Positions 12,549 through 23,414 of a stretch of DNA of 64,000 bases are shown piece after piece. Below the pieces are notes generated by a model. The model made no database searches. It had not been told where the DNA came from and was given only the letters and a program-made list of their open reading frames with translations. Made by a program: the position numbers and the translations under genes. Numbering within the stretch: the stretch's first letter is position 1; each line of letters opens with the position of its first letter. The stretch is from Diplosphaera chodatii (taxonomy: Eukaryota > Chlorophyta > Trebouxiophyceae > Prasiolales > Stichococcaceae): contig JAALGY010000057.1 of assembly GCA_032358165.1 (NCBI GenBank), positions 372,001-436,000 on the forward strand. Reading direction: 5' to 3'.

Positions 12549-13094
12549 CACTTGCACGCCGCGAATGCTGAAATCAAACAGCAGCAGCCTTTGATGCGCT
12601 TGAAACCAGGTCCTGCTGAGGTGGCAAAATGGTTGAAGTTGGTTACCTTCCATAGCTCGGGGGAATTATCAGTCTCCAGAAAGTATGAGCAACCTCATAA
12701 GCCTTGCACAAGTGTTGTGCATCTCATCAATCGGCAACATGGGGGATTCGCCCTTGCAGCTCGGCCCAAGTCGTCCAGTGCCTCTGCCTGCGGTGTGAAC
12801 AATTCAAGATGTCCCGTATCATTGTACCTGGCGTCCAGCGTGCACGCACGGCAAAACATGCTGATGGTGCCCTTATCGCGAGTGGCAGGCACCCTTCCCC
12901 TTAGCTGGGCCGGTTGCACATATATCGCTTGGCCTATTCCCAGCAGCTTTTCGGTGCACAGCAGGTAGCAGCTGCTTCCTGCTGCGCAGGCACGTGGCAA
13001 GCGCGGCAGTCGAAACTCGGGTGTTAACCCAGTGTTCATCGCCATCACTGCGTCACAATAAGCAGCATGCTGCGTCTGAAGTGTCACGCTCCAT
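12549..13094. other. Spacer with an unassigned 130-codon minus ORF
   Basis: A minus-strand frame at 12695-13087 is open for 130 codons and reads fairly protein-like (for example TISMFCRACTLDARYNDTG). It has no clear exon neighbours, and a 138-codon plus frame (12552-12968) overlaps it. I could not decide whether either is coding. Confidence 0.3.
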
Positions 13095-16037
13095 CACGAT
13101 AGCTACGGCCGGCAAGATGCGTTGGAGCCGCTTATGGAACGTGAAATGCAAAAACAGCATGAGCACAGCCTTCGGGAGCAGCAGCAGCTGGACGACGCTG
13201 TGATCAGTGACACGTGCGTCGAGGCCATCCAGAGACTGCTGGGATGGCCTGAGGTCATGCCCGCAGATCGGGTGCGGCTGACTCTAACTGCATGCCGTGA
13301 CATTCAGGCATCGCGCTCCCATCCGTCATCCATACATAGAGACCTGCGCTCGCTGGTCGGTCGCTGAATCTGACTGATAAGTGTCACGCAGGTCATCGCG
13401 CAAGCCTTCGAACGGGTTCACGCCCTGAGGCTGGATGACGTCGCCAACGACACGTTCCCATCTGACGCAGAGTACAGCAGTCAGTTTGGCTTGAACGGCG
13501 GCATGGACCGCAGGCTGCCATGGCGTGTCGGTGACGGGATGTTCAACAGGAACCAGCTGCAGTTGCCCAGGTACATGGAGGCGAGGTGGTCGGTCTCTGC
13601 GCTGTCTTTTGCGACCGCTCCCTGACTGAAAATGCCTGATGCTGTAGACCCTGTCACCAACACCTCAGCACGTACACAGCTTCAGCGTACTGTTGTGTCA
13701 TAGCTGCAGGACACCAACATGAGGGAGGTGGTCCCATTCCTCGCCGCAAGGGTGTGTGCGAAGTCGATGGATGCTGCGGCCTGGTGGGCTACGGACCATC
13801 ACGCGCGCACCATCTGCCCAGCCGTGGTCCACCTCATAGACACCTCCCTTGCAGTGGTGAGCGCACAGCTTGCAGAGGACATGTCTGTGCCATACGGGAA
13901 ACCCTGCATGTTCGTTCATCTGGCCTGCAAAGGGCAACAGCACAAGGACCTGGGCATGATGTGACGCGCAGGGCCAGGCATTGATGGGCGAGCAGGGCTG
14001 GCTTTGGTGCCAATTATCCAGTATGGTGTGTGTTTGCGCAGCGCATGCATCGGCATGCAACTGCCGATCATTCTGTGCAACACTGGGGCCAAAGAAAGTA
14101 TGCATGCTGGAGCTGACAAGCGTGCAACGCTCATGTGCACAAGTACGTCAAGTGCAGGCTGCGTTTACACCTGGGACAGGCACGAAGAGCGCAGTCGACG
14201 ACATAGCCAAGGCCGAGAATGCTCTCAGCAGCGTGCCCCGCAGCCACGGCAGCGCAGCCTACCATGCGCTTCGCTTGTTGGTAGCAGCCTGGAGGGATCG
14301 TAGGGCGGGCCAGGGCGAGTCAGACGGGCACTGGTGTATCAATTGCTGACGTGATTCGGGTGCAAATGTCTGGCAGGGCAGCACGAGTCCAGTCCATATA
14401 TGGATTTGTCACATCTCCCGTGTTGAACCCGCAGATGCTCCGGAGGTCCTTTTCTACGACCGGTATGGCATGCCTCTTGTTGCAGTTGTGGTCACGGCTA
14501 GCCTGTCGGTGAGTTGCCGTGTGGGGGCCTATTGCACTGCGGGATGTCTGCCACCCCTGAGCGGGCCTGCTCCTGTACGTCTTCGTCACCCATACACACG
14601 GCATACCATGAAGAGTGCCGCACTGACTGCACGTCAACTGTGGTGCAGGACCCTGCACAGTTGACGGCAGCGCTGTGGCGGACATTCACAGAGAGCATCG
14701 CCATTCTCAAGAAGCGCAATAAGACTGAGTGCCAGTGTGACCTCGCAAATGCGGTGAGGCAGGCTGCATCGCGGTGAACTGATGGTGAGGGTCGGTCCGC
14801 GGCGACCACAGCTTCACATGCGTGCCTTCGTGGACATGCAGGCGTACCAGGAGACCGTGTCTTTGCTGATGAGCGGCAAACACCTGGTAGCAATGAAGGT
14901 TTGGGCGACTTTCAATGCAGAAGGTGAGCTTGCGTGGCATGCCACACATGACCAGGGCACTGCCTGGCAGGGGCAATGCTTAGACTTGGTGTGCATCTGA
15001 GCGTAGATGCAGCATGTAGTCAATCGCAAGCAAGGCTGCTGCATATACACCTGCTGCAGCGCAGATGGAACTCACCTGCCATCGCAGGTGGCATGGAGTC
15101 GGGCGACTTTCTCTGCACCGAGACGCTTCCACTCCTTGATCCAGATGACAGTTACTTGAAGGCACACTGCCAGCGCGCCTTCAAATTCCTGATGGATGTG
15201 TGTCTTTGGCTGCTCGCCAAACATGCAACACAGACAACAACAGATGAAAAGCCAGCTGGTTGGAAACCAGTGCAGGACGCCCGACTTGCACTGTTGAGCA
15301 CATGACACTGCAGCGCTGCAAGTGGTAACCACATGTGGCAGTCCTGTCAACTGTGCGCATCGCTGAAAGTGCTGCAGTCGCCATGTGTGCAGGCGACGCT
15401 GTTCCGCTGGCTACCAGACCCAATGCGCGAGGAGCTCACCCTTGCCAAGGTGCAGGCCGCGCTGCAGAAGCGCGATGCAGCAGCTGAGCAGGAGGCAGAC
15501 GAGGGCGTCGGCAGAATGTGAGGTCACCAGTGCTTGCATGTGCATTTGCACATGGACATCGACGGCTTCTCGAAGTGCTATGCTGGTGCCCAGGGGCAGT
15601 GATGCCAGATCAGTCGTTGATGTCTGCAGTTGGAAGCTCAAGAAGGCACGGCGCTGCAGCCTGCCGCAGCTGACCGTGCTGCCGCCGCTGTGTGCTGCTG
15701 CGCAGCAGCAGACTGGGCAGCAGGCCTCTTACCTGGCAGCACTGCAGTCGCTGAAGCAGCAGGCGGCGCAGCTGGCTGCGCAGCAGGGTGCGCTGCAGGG
15801 TGGCCGTGGCAGGCGCTGCAGGACGCGCAACAAAACCTGCAGCTGGCGGCAACGATTGCAGCGCAGGACGCCGGTCAGCAGGGAACGCAGCTCGCAGCTT
15901 CGCAGGCGGCACAGGGAGTGGACCCGCAGGCGCCACAGGGTGGGCTGCCTGGAGGGCAGGCAGGTTTGCTGCTGGCACTGATGGCGCAGCTCAGCGTGGA
16001 ACAAGACAGCAGCGCTGCCGCGCCAGCTGACTCAGAG
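13095..16037 (+). CDS. Unrecognised multi-exon protein
   Basis: A chain of GT..AG exons is supported by phase. It runs YGRQDALEPLMEREMQKQ.. (about 13103-13269), VIAQAFERVHALRLDD.. (from about 13393), DTNMREVVPFLAARV.., AAFTPGTGTKSAVDD..AAWRD, HAPEVLFYDRYGMPLVAVVV.., DPAQLTAALWRTFTESIAIL.., AYQETVSLLMSG..NAEG, GMESGDFLCTETLPLLD..FLMD, and ATLFRWLPDPMREELTLAK.. (ending near a GTGAGG donor at about 15520). A Gln/Ala-rich tail continues to about 16037, where the frame choice is uncertain. The initiating exon was not located; an in-frame ATG exists at 13134. The middle looks helical and soluble, with no signal peptide or membrane segment. I recognise no family, so no function is given. Confidence 0.6.
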
Positions 16038-17212
16038 GTAATACCCCAGCCGCATGTCCCATGCAGTACCCTCACTCCAATCCTGCGCAGCTTTGCTGGT
16101 GCTGCATGTACGTAGCGGCTGACAAGCTGCATACATGCAAGCTGTCCATGATGCATGTGAGCTCGGTCCATCAGTTTGGCATGCGTGTCAGCAGCTGGCC
16201 TTGGAAGGCAGCGATGCAGGTGGCGCAGCCGTCTGGGTGTGCAGCAGGCGGCGCCACGAGGTGGGCACGCACCCGGCCACGCTCGCTGCCAGTAGCGCAG
16301 CAGACGGCGCCAGCAGCAGCAGGCTTGGCCGCTCAGCAGATCGCCGAGCCAGCTTGTCTCTCATGCAGTCCTGCAAGTTCCGCCAGGAGCAGCAGTCGCT
16401 GCGGCTGGCTGCGCAGTGTGCGGTGCAGCAGCCAACAGCACCAGGAGCCGGGCCTCGCTGGGGCGCTGCAAGTGGCAGGTTGCCGGCGCTGGCACTCCTG
16501 GTGGCGCGCGCGGCTTGCGGCAACACAGGAGACGCGGCGGCACGTGCTGCAGGAGGCCGCACCTGTGTGGGCGCAGGGGGCGCTGCACATTGTATTGCTC
16601 TGCATAGAGCCGTATGCTTGCATACCCGCTCCCATGGTTCAGGTTGTATCAGCGCTTGCCAGCTCTGCTGCTATGTGAGCAATCACTGTATATATGGCCA
16701 CTCTTGCTAGCAAGCGACAAGTGCGATTTGAGATGCAATGGGGAGCTGTATGCGGACTCAGGCTCGATCGATGTGCATACATGCTGCTGGCGGCAGTCCA
16801 CCATGCGCATGGAACCCATGTCAGCTTGTAGGAATGCGCACACAAAAGTGGACAGGCGGGCTGTGCACTGCCATGCACACTACGCTACAAGTTCAAAGCC
16901 ACAAATAGGAAACAGCTAATTAACTGCAGTCGTGTGCGAATGGGCAAAGCTGCTGTGCGTGGTATGTCAGGTGCAAGTCAACCAAGCAGCGCTGTGTTGA
17001 TGCTGGAGCAGTTGAATACGGTAACATGCGGACTGCACAGAAATCCCCCCAACTTCGATCACCCTGCTTCTGGTACTGGTCGCTTCAATGCCTGTCACTC
17101 TTCGCAATGCTTCATGTGGATCATCTTCTTACTAGGCAGCTCGTTCTGACCATCTTCACTGTGACTGCCTCACTTCGTTCGGCATGCTTTGCCAGCGCTA
17201 GCAGCCTGCGGC
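16038..17212. other. Spacer or uncertain tail of the upstream gene
   Basis: Between 16135 and 16680 several frames stay open and read Ala/Gln-rich. They may be further exons of the unrecognised plus-strand gene or shadows of each other. From about 16700 to the stop of the next minus gene I see nothing coding. Confidence 0.35.
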
Positions 17213-19467
17213 TCAATGAGCCCCCTCCTCCTCAGCAAACTTCGGCGCCAGAGCAAGGCACTGCCCGTTGCGGCACACGTAGGTGCTGGTGGACACCGAG
17301 ATCACCGAGCCCGCCTGCACGCATAGACATTAAGATCGATCTCTAGGGTCTTATCTTGACTCATCACACAGATCGTACCGGTGCAGAGAAGGTCTGTTGA
17401 ACTGTGGTAGCGGCTGCAAGACCGGTGAACGGCAACCCTGCCAAACAGCCCTATTGATGGTTCACCAATCATCAAACGGACGCTGCATTACAGCTGTCAT
17501 CAGGAAGGAAAGGGGCCTCACGGGACGGTTGGCGAATGTGCCAGCACCCTGGCGCTGGGCGGACACCTCCTTGATTGATGCAGGCACGTCGGAAGTGCGC
17601 TGCACATCACCGGTGTAGCAGCCAACGACTTCATCGCCTGCACACCGCACAACATGCATAGCTGATGCTGCCGGTGAATGCTAACAAGGATGATGTGTTT
17701 CACCAGATCCATGCAGAAACTGATTGCTGGCACATACAGTCGATGGTGCACAAACACTGCAATAATGGCGGCAGGTGACGGTGATGTACCAGCGGCCTCG
17801 CAGGCGATGGAGGTGTAGTTGACGGGCGCGGAGGCGTTGGCAGCGTCGGCGGTCCACAGGTACATGCCCACCGAGTACACGTGCAGCGAGCCCGTCGCCA
17901 GGTCCATGTACGGCTGCAGCAGATGATGACACAGACGGTCAGCGCAAGCTCAAATATGATAATGGTGATCATCACGCAGACGGCATGGCCCGAAGAGAGC
18001 AGCGACGGAGCAGTTCGGGCTGTCGATTGAAGGGCGTGTTTCTTCACAGGTGAACGGATGGCTTGAGCTCTACAGGCCCTGCATGACGACCTTCAGATCA
18101 TAAGGGTAGCTGCAGCTGCGCACCTGCCAGTGCTTGCAGCCTCTGACGCCCGTCGCCAGGTTCACATACTCGATGACGGAGTTGGTGAAGTTCAGCACGC
18201 GGGACACGCCGGATGTCTGGTGGCCGGCCGAGATGTAGTCGAAGGTGCCGCCGTTGCCTGCGGGTACAGGTGGAGCATTTGTCACCACAGATATCAGGAG
18301 TAACAGGTGGAAGTGCACGTGCTGGTGGCATGCCACAACAGAAAGCAGCAGGTATGAGGCACGCACTGCACAGCTGGAACTGATTCCCGCGCCTGCTATG
18401 GTCAGGAAATGAGGGTCGTCCTCCGCAAAGTGCGCCCAGTTGTACTCACCAACGTGCGATGTGCACACAGGCAGCCTCTCGTTCTGCATGTTCAAGCACA
18501 CCAGATCATTCGCACATGCCCACATCAGCAAATATGGCCTTGCAGCGTCCACACAGGCTCGATCACATGCTGACAAGATGCCCAGATCTTTGCTCAAGAA
18601 CATGCAGACACAGTGAAGAGGAGACACCCACGTCGAAGGACTCCCAGACGTTTTGCGAGTACTGGTCGCCAAGACCAAACCATACGCCCCGGTGGTCTGC
18701 AAGTCAGAGGAGGTGGTTGAGGCTGTTGCAGTAGTATTGCAGCCGCATGCATGACAAGCGGTGCAAAACTGGACATAAAGGTAGAACCACCAAATATGAA
18801 CCGATACTGCAGATCATCACCATCACGGGCAAGTGCTTGGGTGCAGCAATTCTTCCGATCTTCGGAACCAATAGACGGTGTTGCGCGCTTGCATGCTGGT
18901 GTGAGCGAGGTCGACACGGTGTTTACGTCACGGAGTACGGCACTGGGAGCACCGCATGCGTGAAGCTCACCACTGAGGTTGTTGCTGAGGGTGGTGACGA
19001 ACTGCCGTCTGCCAAACACCGTCTCAGCGGTGGACGCATTTGCTGGCGGCGCGGCGGCCGGCGGCGCCGCAGTCGGCGCCGCGGTTGGCGCACTGGTAGC
19101 CGCGGCGAGCGCCGCCGCAGCCGGCGGCGGTTGGGCGTGGTCGTGGGCGTGGTCGTGGCTGTGATCGTGGCTGTGGTCGTGGCTGTGGTCGTGATCGTGC
19201 GTGGTGTTGGCAGTTGGGGCTTGGGCCAGGGTGCGACCGTGCACCAGGCATCCCTGATGACGCCGACAAGACAGAAAGTGATAAGGATAACAGTCGTATC
19301 GTTCGGGGTGGGGGACAACCTGCGAGCAATCCGTCGCGGCTAATGCACACGGGCAGGAGGCTGTGTGATGGCAATGGTGCGGCTGCAGTGCCGGAGCCAA
19401 CAGGAAAAGGCGCACATACCTGGAGCGCCAGCGCAGCCAGAATCGTTGACACGAAGGTGAAAGCCAT
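17213..19467 (-). CDS. Secreted protein with His/Asp-rich segment, 301 residues
   Basis: Eight exons join in phase throughout: 19467-19420, 19253-18971, 18696-18632, 18483-18450, 18257-18124, 17913-17790, 17637-17522 and 17314-17213. The N-terminus is a signal peptide (MAFTFVSTILAALALQGCLV). It is followed by a metal-chelator-like run of HDHS and HDHA repeats and an Ala/Pro/Thr linker. The body holds about 190 residues with motifs such as HRGVWFGLGDQYSQNVWESFD, GGTFDYISAGHQTSGVSRV, CKHWQPYMDLATGSLHVYS and DEVVGCYTGDVQRT. Several Cys and NxS/T sites (NFTNS, NASAP, NYTS) suit a secreted or wall glycoprotein. The GCYTGD fragment faintly recalls WSC domains, but that is not enough for a call. Its neighbour at 21.1-22.0 kb, on the same strand, also pairs a signal peptide with His-rich sequence. 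Possible extracellular zinc, copper or nickel binding is inferred from the repeat only. Confidence 0.82.
19135..19200 (-). repeat. Tandem 12-base repeat encoding (HDHS/HDHA)n
   Basis: About 66 bases of imperfect 12-base units (on the plus strand GTGGTCGTGGCT-like) encode alternating His and Asp with Ser or Ala spacers in the secreted 301-residue protein. Confidence 0.85.
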
Positions 19468-21097
19468 GGCGGGCGATGCGCTGGAAGACGGAGAAACGCC
19501 GGAGATAGAGCAAGCAGAAAAGTGGCAGCGTGGGGATAGATTGCCAAGATTGGCGGCGCTGTAGGGATTTGCTCTTTTCCAAAAACCCTGCCTGCTGCAA
19601 CAGCTGCTTACGCCGCTCGTGCCTGGCACACGCTCCTGAATCGTGTCAGAGCCGCAATACCCTAGTTGGACCCACTGTGCAAGGCATGTTGTAAACTCAC
19701 TATTCTTTGCCCTTGATAGTCCTGAGCGAGGTCATCTTTGGACAACACAGGCCGACCAACACGCATGCTGCTACCTGCACGTTTCGATGTGTAGTCCAGT
19801 TCCAAGCACCTTTTCGGTGATCCTGCATGTGTGCAATGTTGACGGCACACAACATACACCGTCGTGATGTTGTTGTGGTTTGTGAAAATGCGAGTTACTG
19901 GCCGTTGCATCAAGTGATGAGTAGCTGACAAGCTGCGACGGCGTAGCTGACAGCTGCGACGGCGTCATACACATACCAATGCCAAGAACTAGGAGACAAG
20001 CTTTCCGCAACTGCCAAAGTGTGCCGGTGTTCATCTGAATATCAAGGGCTAAGCAAGGTGGTGCTTCACTTTTGTGCCACGCACATTTTGTGACTGATGA
20101 GAGGTGTATAGACATGAAGTTTGCCATGGTTCCGAATGATGTGCTTGACCATGGTATCATGACCAGACAAGCTTAGCAGATAGCGGCCAGCCCCCTAGCA
20201 CCCACAAACGTGCCAAACGCCCCATGCAGCAGCCAAGAACATATAGAAATTTCATGCAGGCTTCAATTTACCTCACACGCTGTATGGCCACATGTCACTT
20301 CACTAGTCGCCACATATGCATACGTAGTTGGTGGTTGGCAAAGCTGCCACCGAATCGACTGAGTCTCTTTCAAGTCATGACGCATCTGCGTGGATGGGTT
20401 GGTACTTCGGATAGGGCTTCAAACGCCAACAACATACTGCTTGTCGTGATTGCATTCTGCCTCCAACTCATATGTTAGCGGCAACAGCAGCCGTAACAGC
20501 GGCCATTAGCATGATGCCTGTGGTTGCAACGTTGCCGGACCCGCCTTCCTTGCGCGACGCTGATTGGTTGGCGGGTTCTGTGAACGTATACGCAGCAAAG
20601 TCGGCGCGAGTCTCAAAGCTTGGCAAGCACCCGTCTTCAACCTGCAAGCAGTCAAAGCCCTTCTGTCAATCAGACGGGATTTCGTGGCGGGGTCGCCAAC
20701 GGCGGCAGACTCCCGTGCTGTATATAACATACCACTTCTCAGTTGCAGACTAGACTTGCCACATGCATGGCGCGGCCTGCTGACAGGTCCGGTCATTGAG
20801 GCGCGCATGGCACAATTGCTCCTGTGCAAATGAACGGAGTGCAGCATGCAATGACCAGTGCCATCCAAAGCACAGTCATGCATGCATCAATGTTGGCCGA
20901 GTTGTGCTTGCAATATCAGCTAAGAAGGTGTTGACATGCATGTGTAAGCAGCCGTGATAGCAAAAGCGCGCACAGATTCAGGATGTCTATCCTATGGGGC
21001 CAGCTCGATAGGAGCAATCATGGCCAGAAACCACACAGCCTCACTTAGTACATCACAATATCAAGCCCCTAAAAGGAAAGGAGCCTCCGAGTGTGTG
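19468..21097. other. Spacer with unassigned plus-strand frames
   Basis: Between 20472 and 20833 two plus-strand frames are open. One starts MLAATAAVTAAISMMPVVATL; the other reads KAWQAPVFNLQAVKALLSIRR and ends at 20833. They overlap and cannot both be coding. No splice chain or homologue was found. The rest shows no feature. Confidence 0.35.
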
Positions 21098-22014
21098 CTA
21101 GTGCAAGCAAGGCGTCACCTCGTGATCATCCCCATGGTCGTGCTCTTCTTCGCCGGGCGCGTGCGCGTGTGTAGCGTCGCCCTCGTGCTCGTGGTCTTCC
21201 TCGTCGTGGTAGTGCAGCATCTCGCAGGCGTTGTCGAAGGCGGTCCACTCAGATGCGCGTGCTCCTGCATGGGCGCACAGCACATGATGATGACTCAACT
21301 AACCTGCCGTGCATCGAGGGCTGCGGCGACTGCCAGCATGTCTATCTGAACCCGTTCCGAATCAGTGCCTGGCGTACATACGCTTCCGTTGGCCTTGGCA
21401 AACGCGGGCGATCATGTGGTAGGGCAGGGTAACAACAAGCAGTAACATGCACCCTGGTTGTTCGTAGGGGGGCCGTCCCGTGTTACCGGACACTTTTCAC
21501 CGCAAAGCAGGCTTGCATGTCCGCCGCCTCAGGGCATCCTGCGTCGGTGCGCCCCACCAGGGCGCGCTGCAGGCTGCGGTCAGTGCAGGACACAACGCCG
21601 TGGTAAATGGTGGGCAGCTTCCACCCGCGGGCAAGAGCACGGCGAGTGATTCAAAGTGGCAAACGCCAGTGCCAACGGATGCTCACGTGTTGATGCAGGG
21701 ATTCTCTGCATCGCCGCCCTCCGTGTTGGTGTACAGAGCATAGATGTCGTTGAGTCGTGTCAGGCACGCGGGCGACAGGTCTTCGACGTGCCCTGCATGC
21801 AAAAAACGCCAGCCTTCCAGGCTCTGCAAGCCTCGGGAAGTTTGCTCTGTGCAGTGCAGGCATCCAGGCGGCGACAGGCAGGAGTGCGCTCCATGGTGCG
21901 TTTGCTCAAAGCAAGTGAGATCGCACCGTGCGTGCCCTGCGCAGCGGCTGAGTGCAGGCGCAGCACCACAGCCAGAACCAGAATGATGGTCGTCCCGACC
22001 CTGAAGGCAGCCAT
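21098..22014 (-). CDS. Secreted Cys-rich protein with His/Glu/Asp-rich C-terminus
   Basis: The start ATG at 22014 opens a clear signal peptide (MAAFRVGTTIILVLAVVL then RLHSAAAQG) with a GTGCGA donor soon after. Further exons read GHVEDLSPACLTRLNDIYAL..CINT (about 21791-21690, GTGAGC donor), YHGVVSCTDRSLQRALVG..DMQACF (about 21640-21490) and EWTAFDNACEMLHYHDEEDHE (from about 21264). The end is an acidic His-rich tail with HAHAPGEEEHDHGDD and a stop at 21098. The join between the second-last and last exons uses a weak donor, and a short exon may be missing near 21850. The paired cysteines suggest disulphides outside the cytosol. The combination of signal peptide and His-rich stretch matches the gene at 17.2-19.5 kb, so both may serve extracellular metal handling (inference). 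The family was not recognised. Confidence 0.65.
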
Positions 22015-22825
22015 GGCGTTCAGGTCAGTCACGCGGCACGGCTGCGGAAAGTTGTGTCCCGGTGTGGCGGCTGGGGACGCACGGATGTTTCTGGATTTGG
22101 TGTGGGACACGTGCGGGGGAAGGTGTAGTCAACCCGCCAGCTGCGTCAGACCGCAGATGATCATGTAAGCAGGGTGCACACGGTGGCGACACAGGCAAAG
22201 TCGCTGAAAGATGATGAGTGCAGCCGGGCTTGCTGCACCATTGTAAGTCCACTTGCATACATTGAGCTGACTTCTTCACGGCATGTACATGTTTTCCGCT
22301 GCTACTCCAAGCTGCACACCTCACGGGGGGCTCGGGCCACTTTCACGTCATCTCAGATTTTGAGAGTGCGTAGACACAAGGTTCGACGGTCTAGATGCTC
22401 AAACGCAGCGATGTACAAGCACTCAACAACTGCGTATGTCGTCAAGCATATGCGTCCGCATCGTGCTGTAGCTCAGGGCGGGCGCAGCTGAGACCGTTGT
22501 CACTGCTGTCCAGTAACTTCCTGTGACGCAGTTTTCGTGCAAAGCATCATCTTTCTCAGCAGAGCCAGCGGTGGTAGCAGGAGAAGCGGTGGCTGAGTGT
22601 CACTTTATTGGATTAGATTGCTGCATGTCAAGTGGGGCGGCGCGGGCGGCATGGCAGACTGGTGATGATGCTGCATGCCTGTGAGGAAATTACGATAGCA
22701 TTCAGTTCCCATGCCAGTGGTCTTCACAAGCCGCGGCCTGAAACTGCTGACCTGGCGTCTTGGACATGATACCATCAAGAGCATCTGGAATTGCCCACCT
22801 GCTGCTCTGCAGTAGTCCGCACGGT
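22015..22825. other. Spacer, nothing supported
   Basis: No exon chain, RNA gene or repeat was recognised. It lies upstream of the secreted gene start at 22014 and so probably holds that gene's promoter. Confidence 0.4.
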
Positions 22826-23029
22826 CTACTGGTCTTTCAAAGTCTGATCGTCACGTTTCGACAGCAGCAGCTGCTCAGCGTCGGCGTCTGCCGTCTGATC
22901 AGGTGCTACATCTGCTTTGCCGCTGCGCTGCGCCCTGCGCTTGGCATAGAAGGCCAGCAGTCCCGCCGTCGTGCCGACCTTGGCAACGCCCAGGGCTGCT
23001 GCTACCCAGGCTGCGGTGACAAGCTCCAT
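22826..23029 (-). CDS. Small single-exon membrane protein, 67 residues
   Basis: An uninterrupted 67-codon frame starts at the ATG at 23029 and stops at 22826. The N-terminal half (MELVTAAWVAAALGVAKVG then TTAGLLAFY) is one hydrophobic membrane-span-sized segment. It is followed by a basic AKRRAQRSGK patch and an acidic, hydrophilic tail. This looks like a one-pass membrane protein with the basic side facing the cytosol or stroma. It is divergent from the eL34 gene, 385 bases away, which supports a real promoter there. The frame is open further upstream but has no better start. The family was not recognised. Confidence 0.5.
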   Translation of the reverse strand: MELVTAAWVAAALGVAKVGTTAGLLAFYAKRRAQRSGKADVAPDQTADADAEQLLLSKRDDQTLKDQ

Positions 23030-23414
23030 GGGTTGGCTCGGCTGCGAGCCAACGGCTCTCGTCAATCGATGGGGGAACCTGCTCAGCAGTCGCGACCTGT
23101 TTGGTGTGCTGTCAACAGCGTTGCGCGGCCGGATGCACTTCAGTTGCCCTCCTTGAAGAGTTACGGTCTGTTTGCGTGCGGTTGCTACGTGGTTGGCCGC
23201 AAAGACGCAGGCTGCACGGGCATACAGCGACTTTGTTGAATACTGTACCGGCAGCTGCTTCCTGCATCTGGCTTTCTGGCATCTGGCATGCTGCTCACCA
23301 GGGTTTTGGGCACAACTGCTTCGTCCCCTGTGTGAGGCGGCCAAGCTGCAGCCGAGGTGCCTGAGGAGGTCCTCTTGGCGCTCGCCGGCTGGGAGCGCAG
23401 CACATTCGGTCACC
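23030..23414. promoter_or_regulatory. Probable bidirectional promoter
   Basis: These 385 bases separate the divergent starts of the small membrane-protein gene (minus) and the ribosomal protein gene (plus). No TATA box was identified. The call rests on the head-to-head arrangement alone. Confidence 0.45.

Noticed and set aside
18690..18840. In-frame readings (LQYYCNSLNHLL, FGGSTFMSSFAPL) as extra exons of the secreted 301-residue gene
   Set aside because: They lie in the intron 18970-18697; joining exon 18971 directly to 18696 gives an exact phase and NNLSDHRGVWFGLG.
20472..20833. Possible secreted or mobile-element-derived plus-strand gene
   Set aside because: Two mutually exclusive frames, no splice chain and no recognisable domain; kept only as a note in the spacer entry.
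22377..22400. GGTTCGA B-box-like word
   Set aside because: No matching A box, acceptor stem or anticodon arm around it, so not a tRNA gene.
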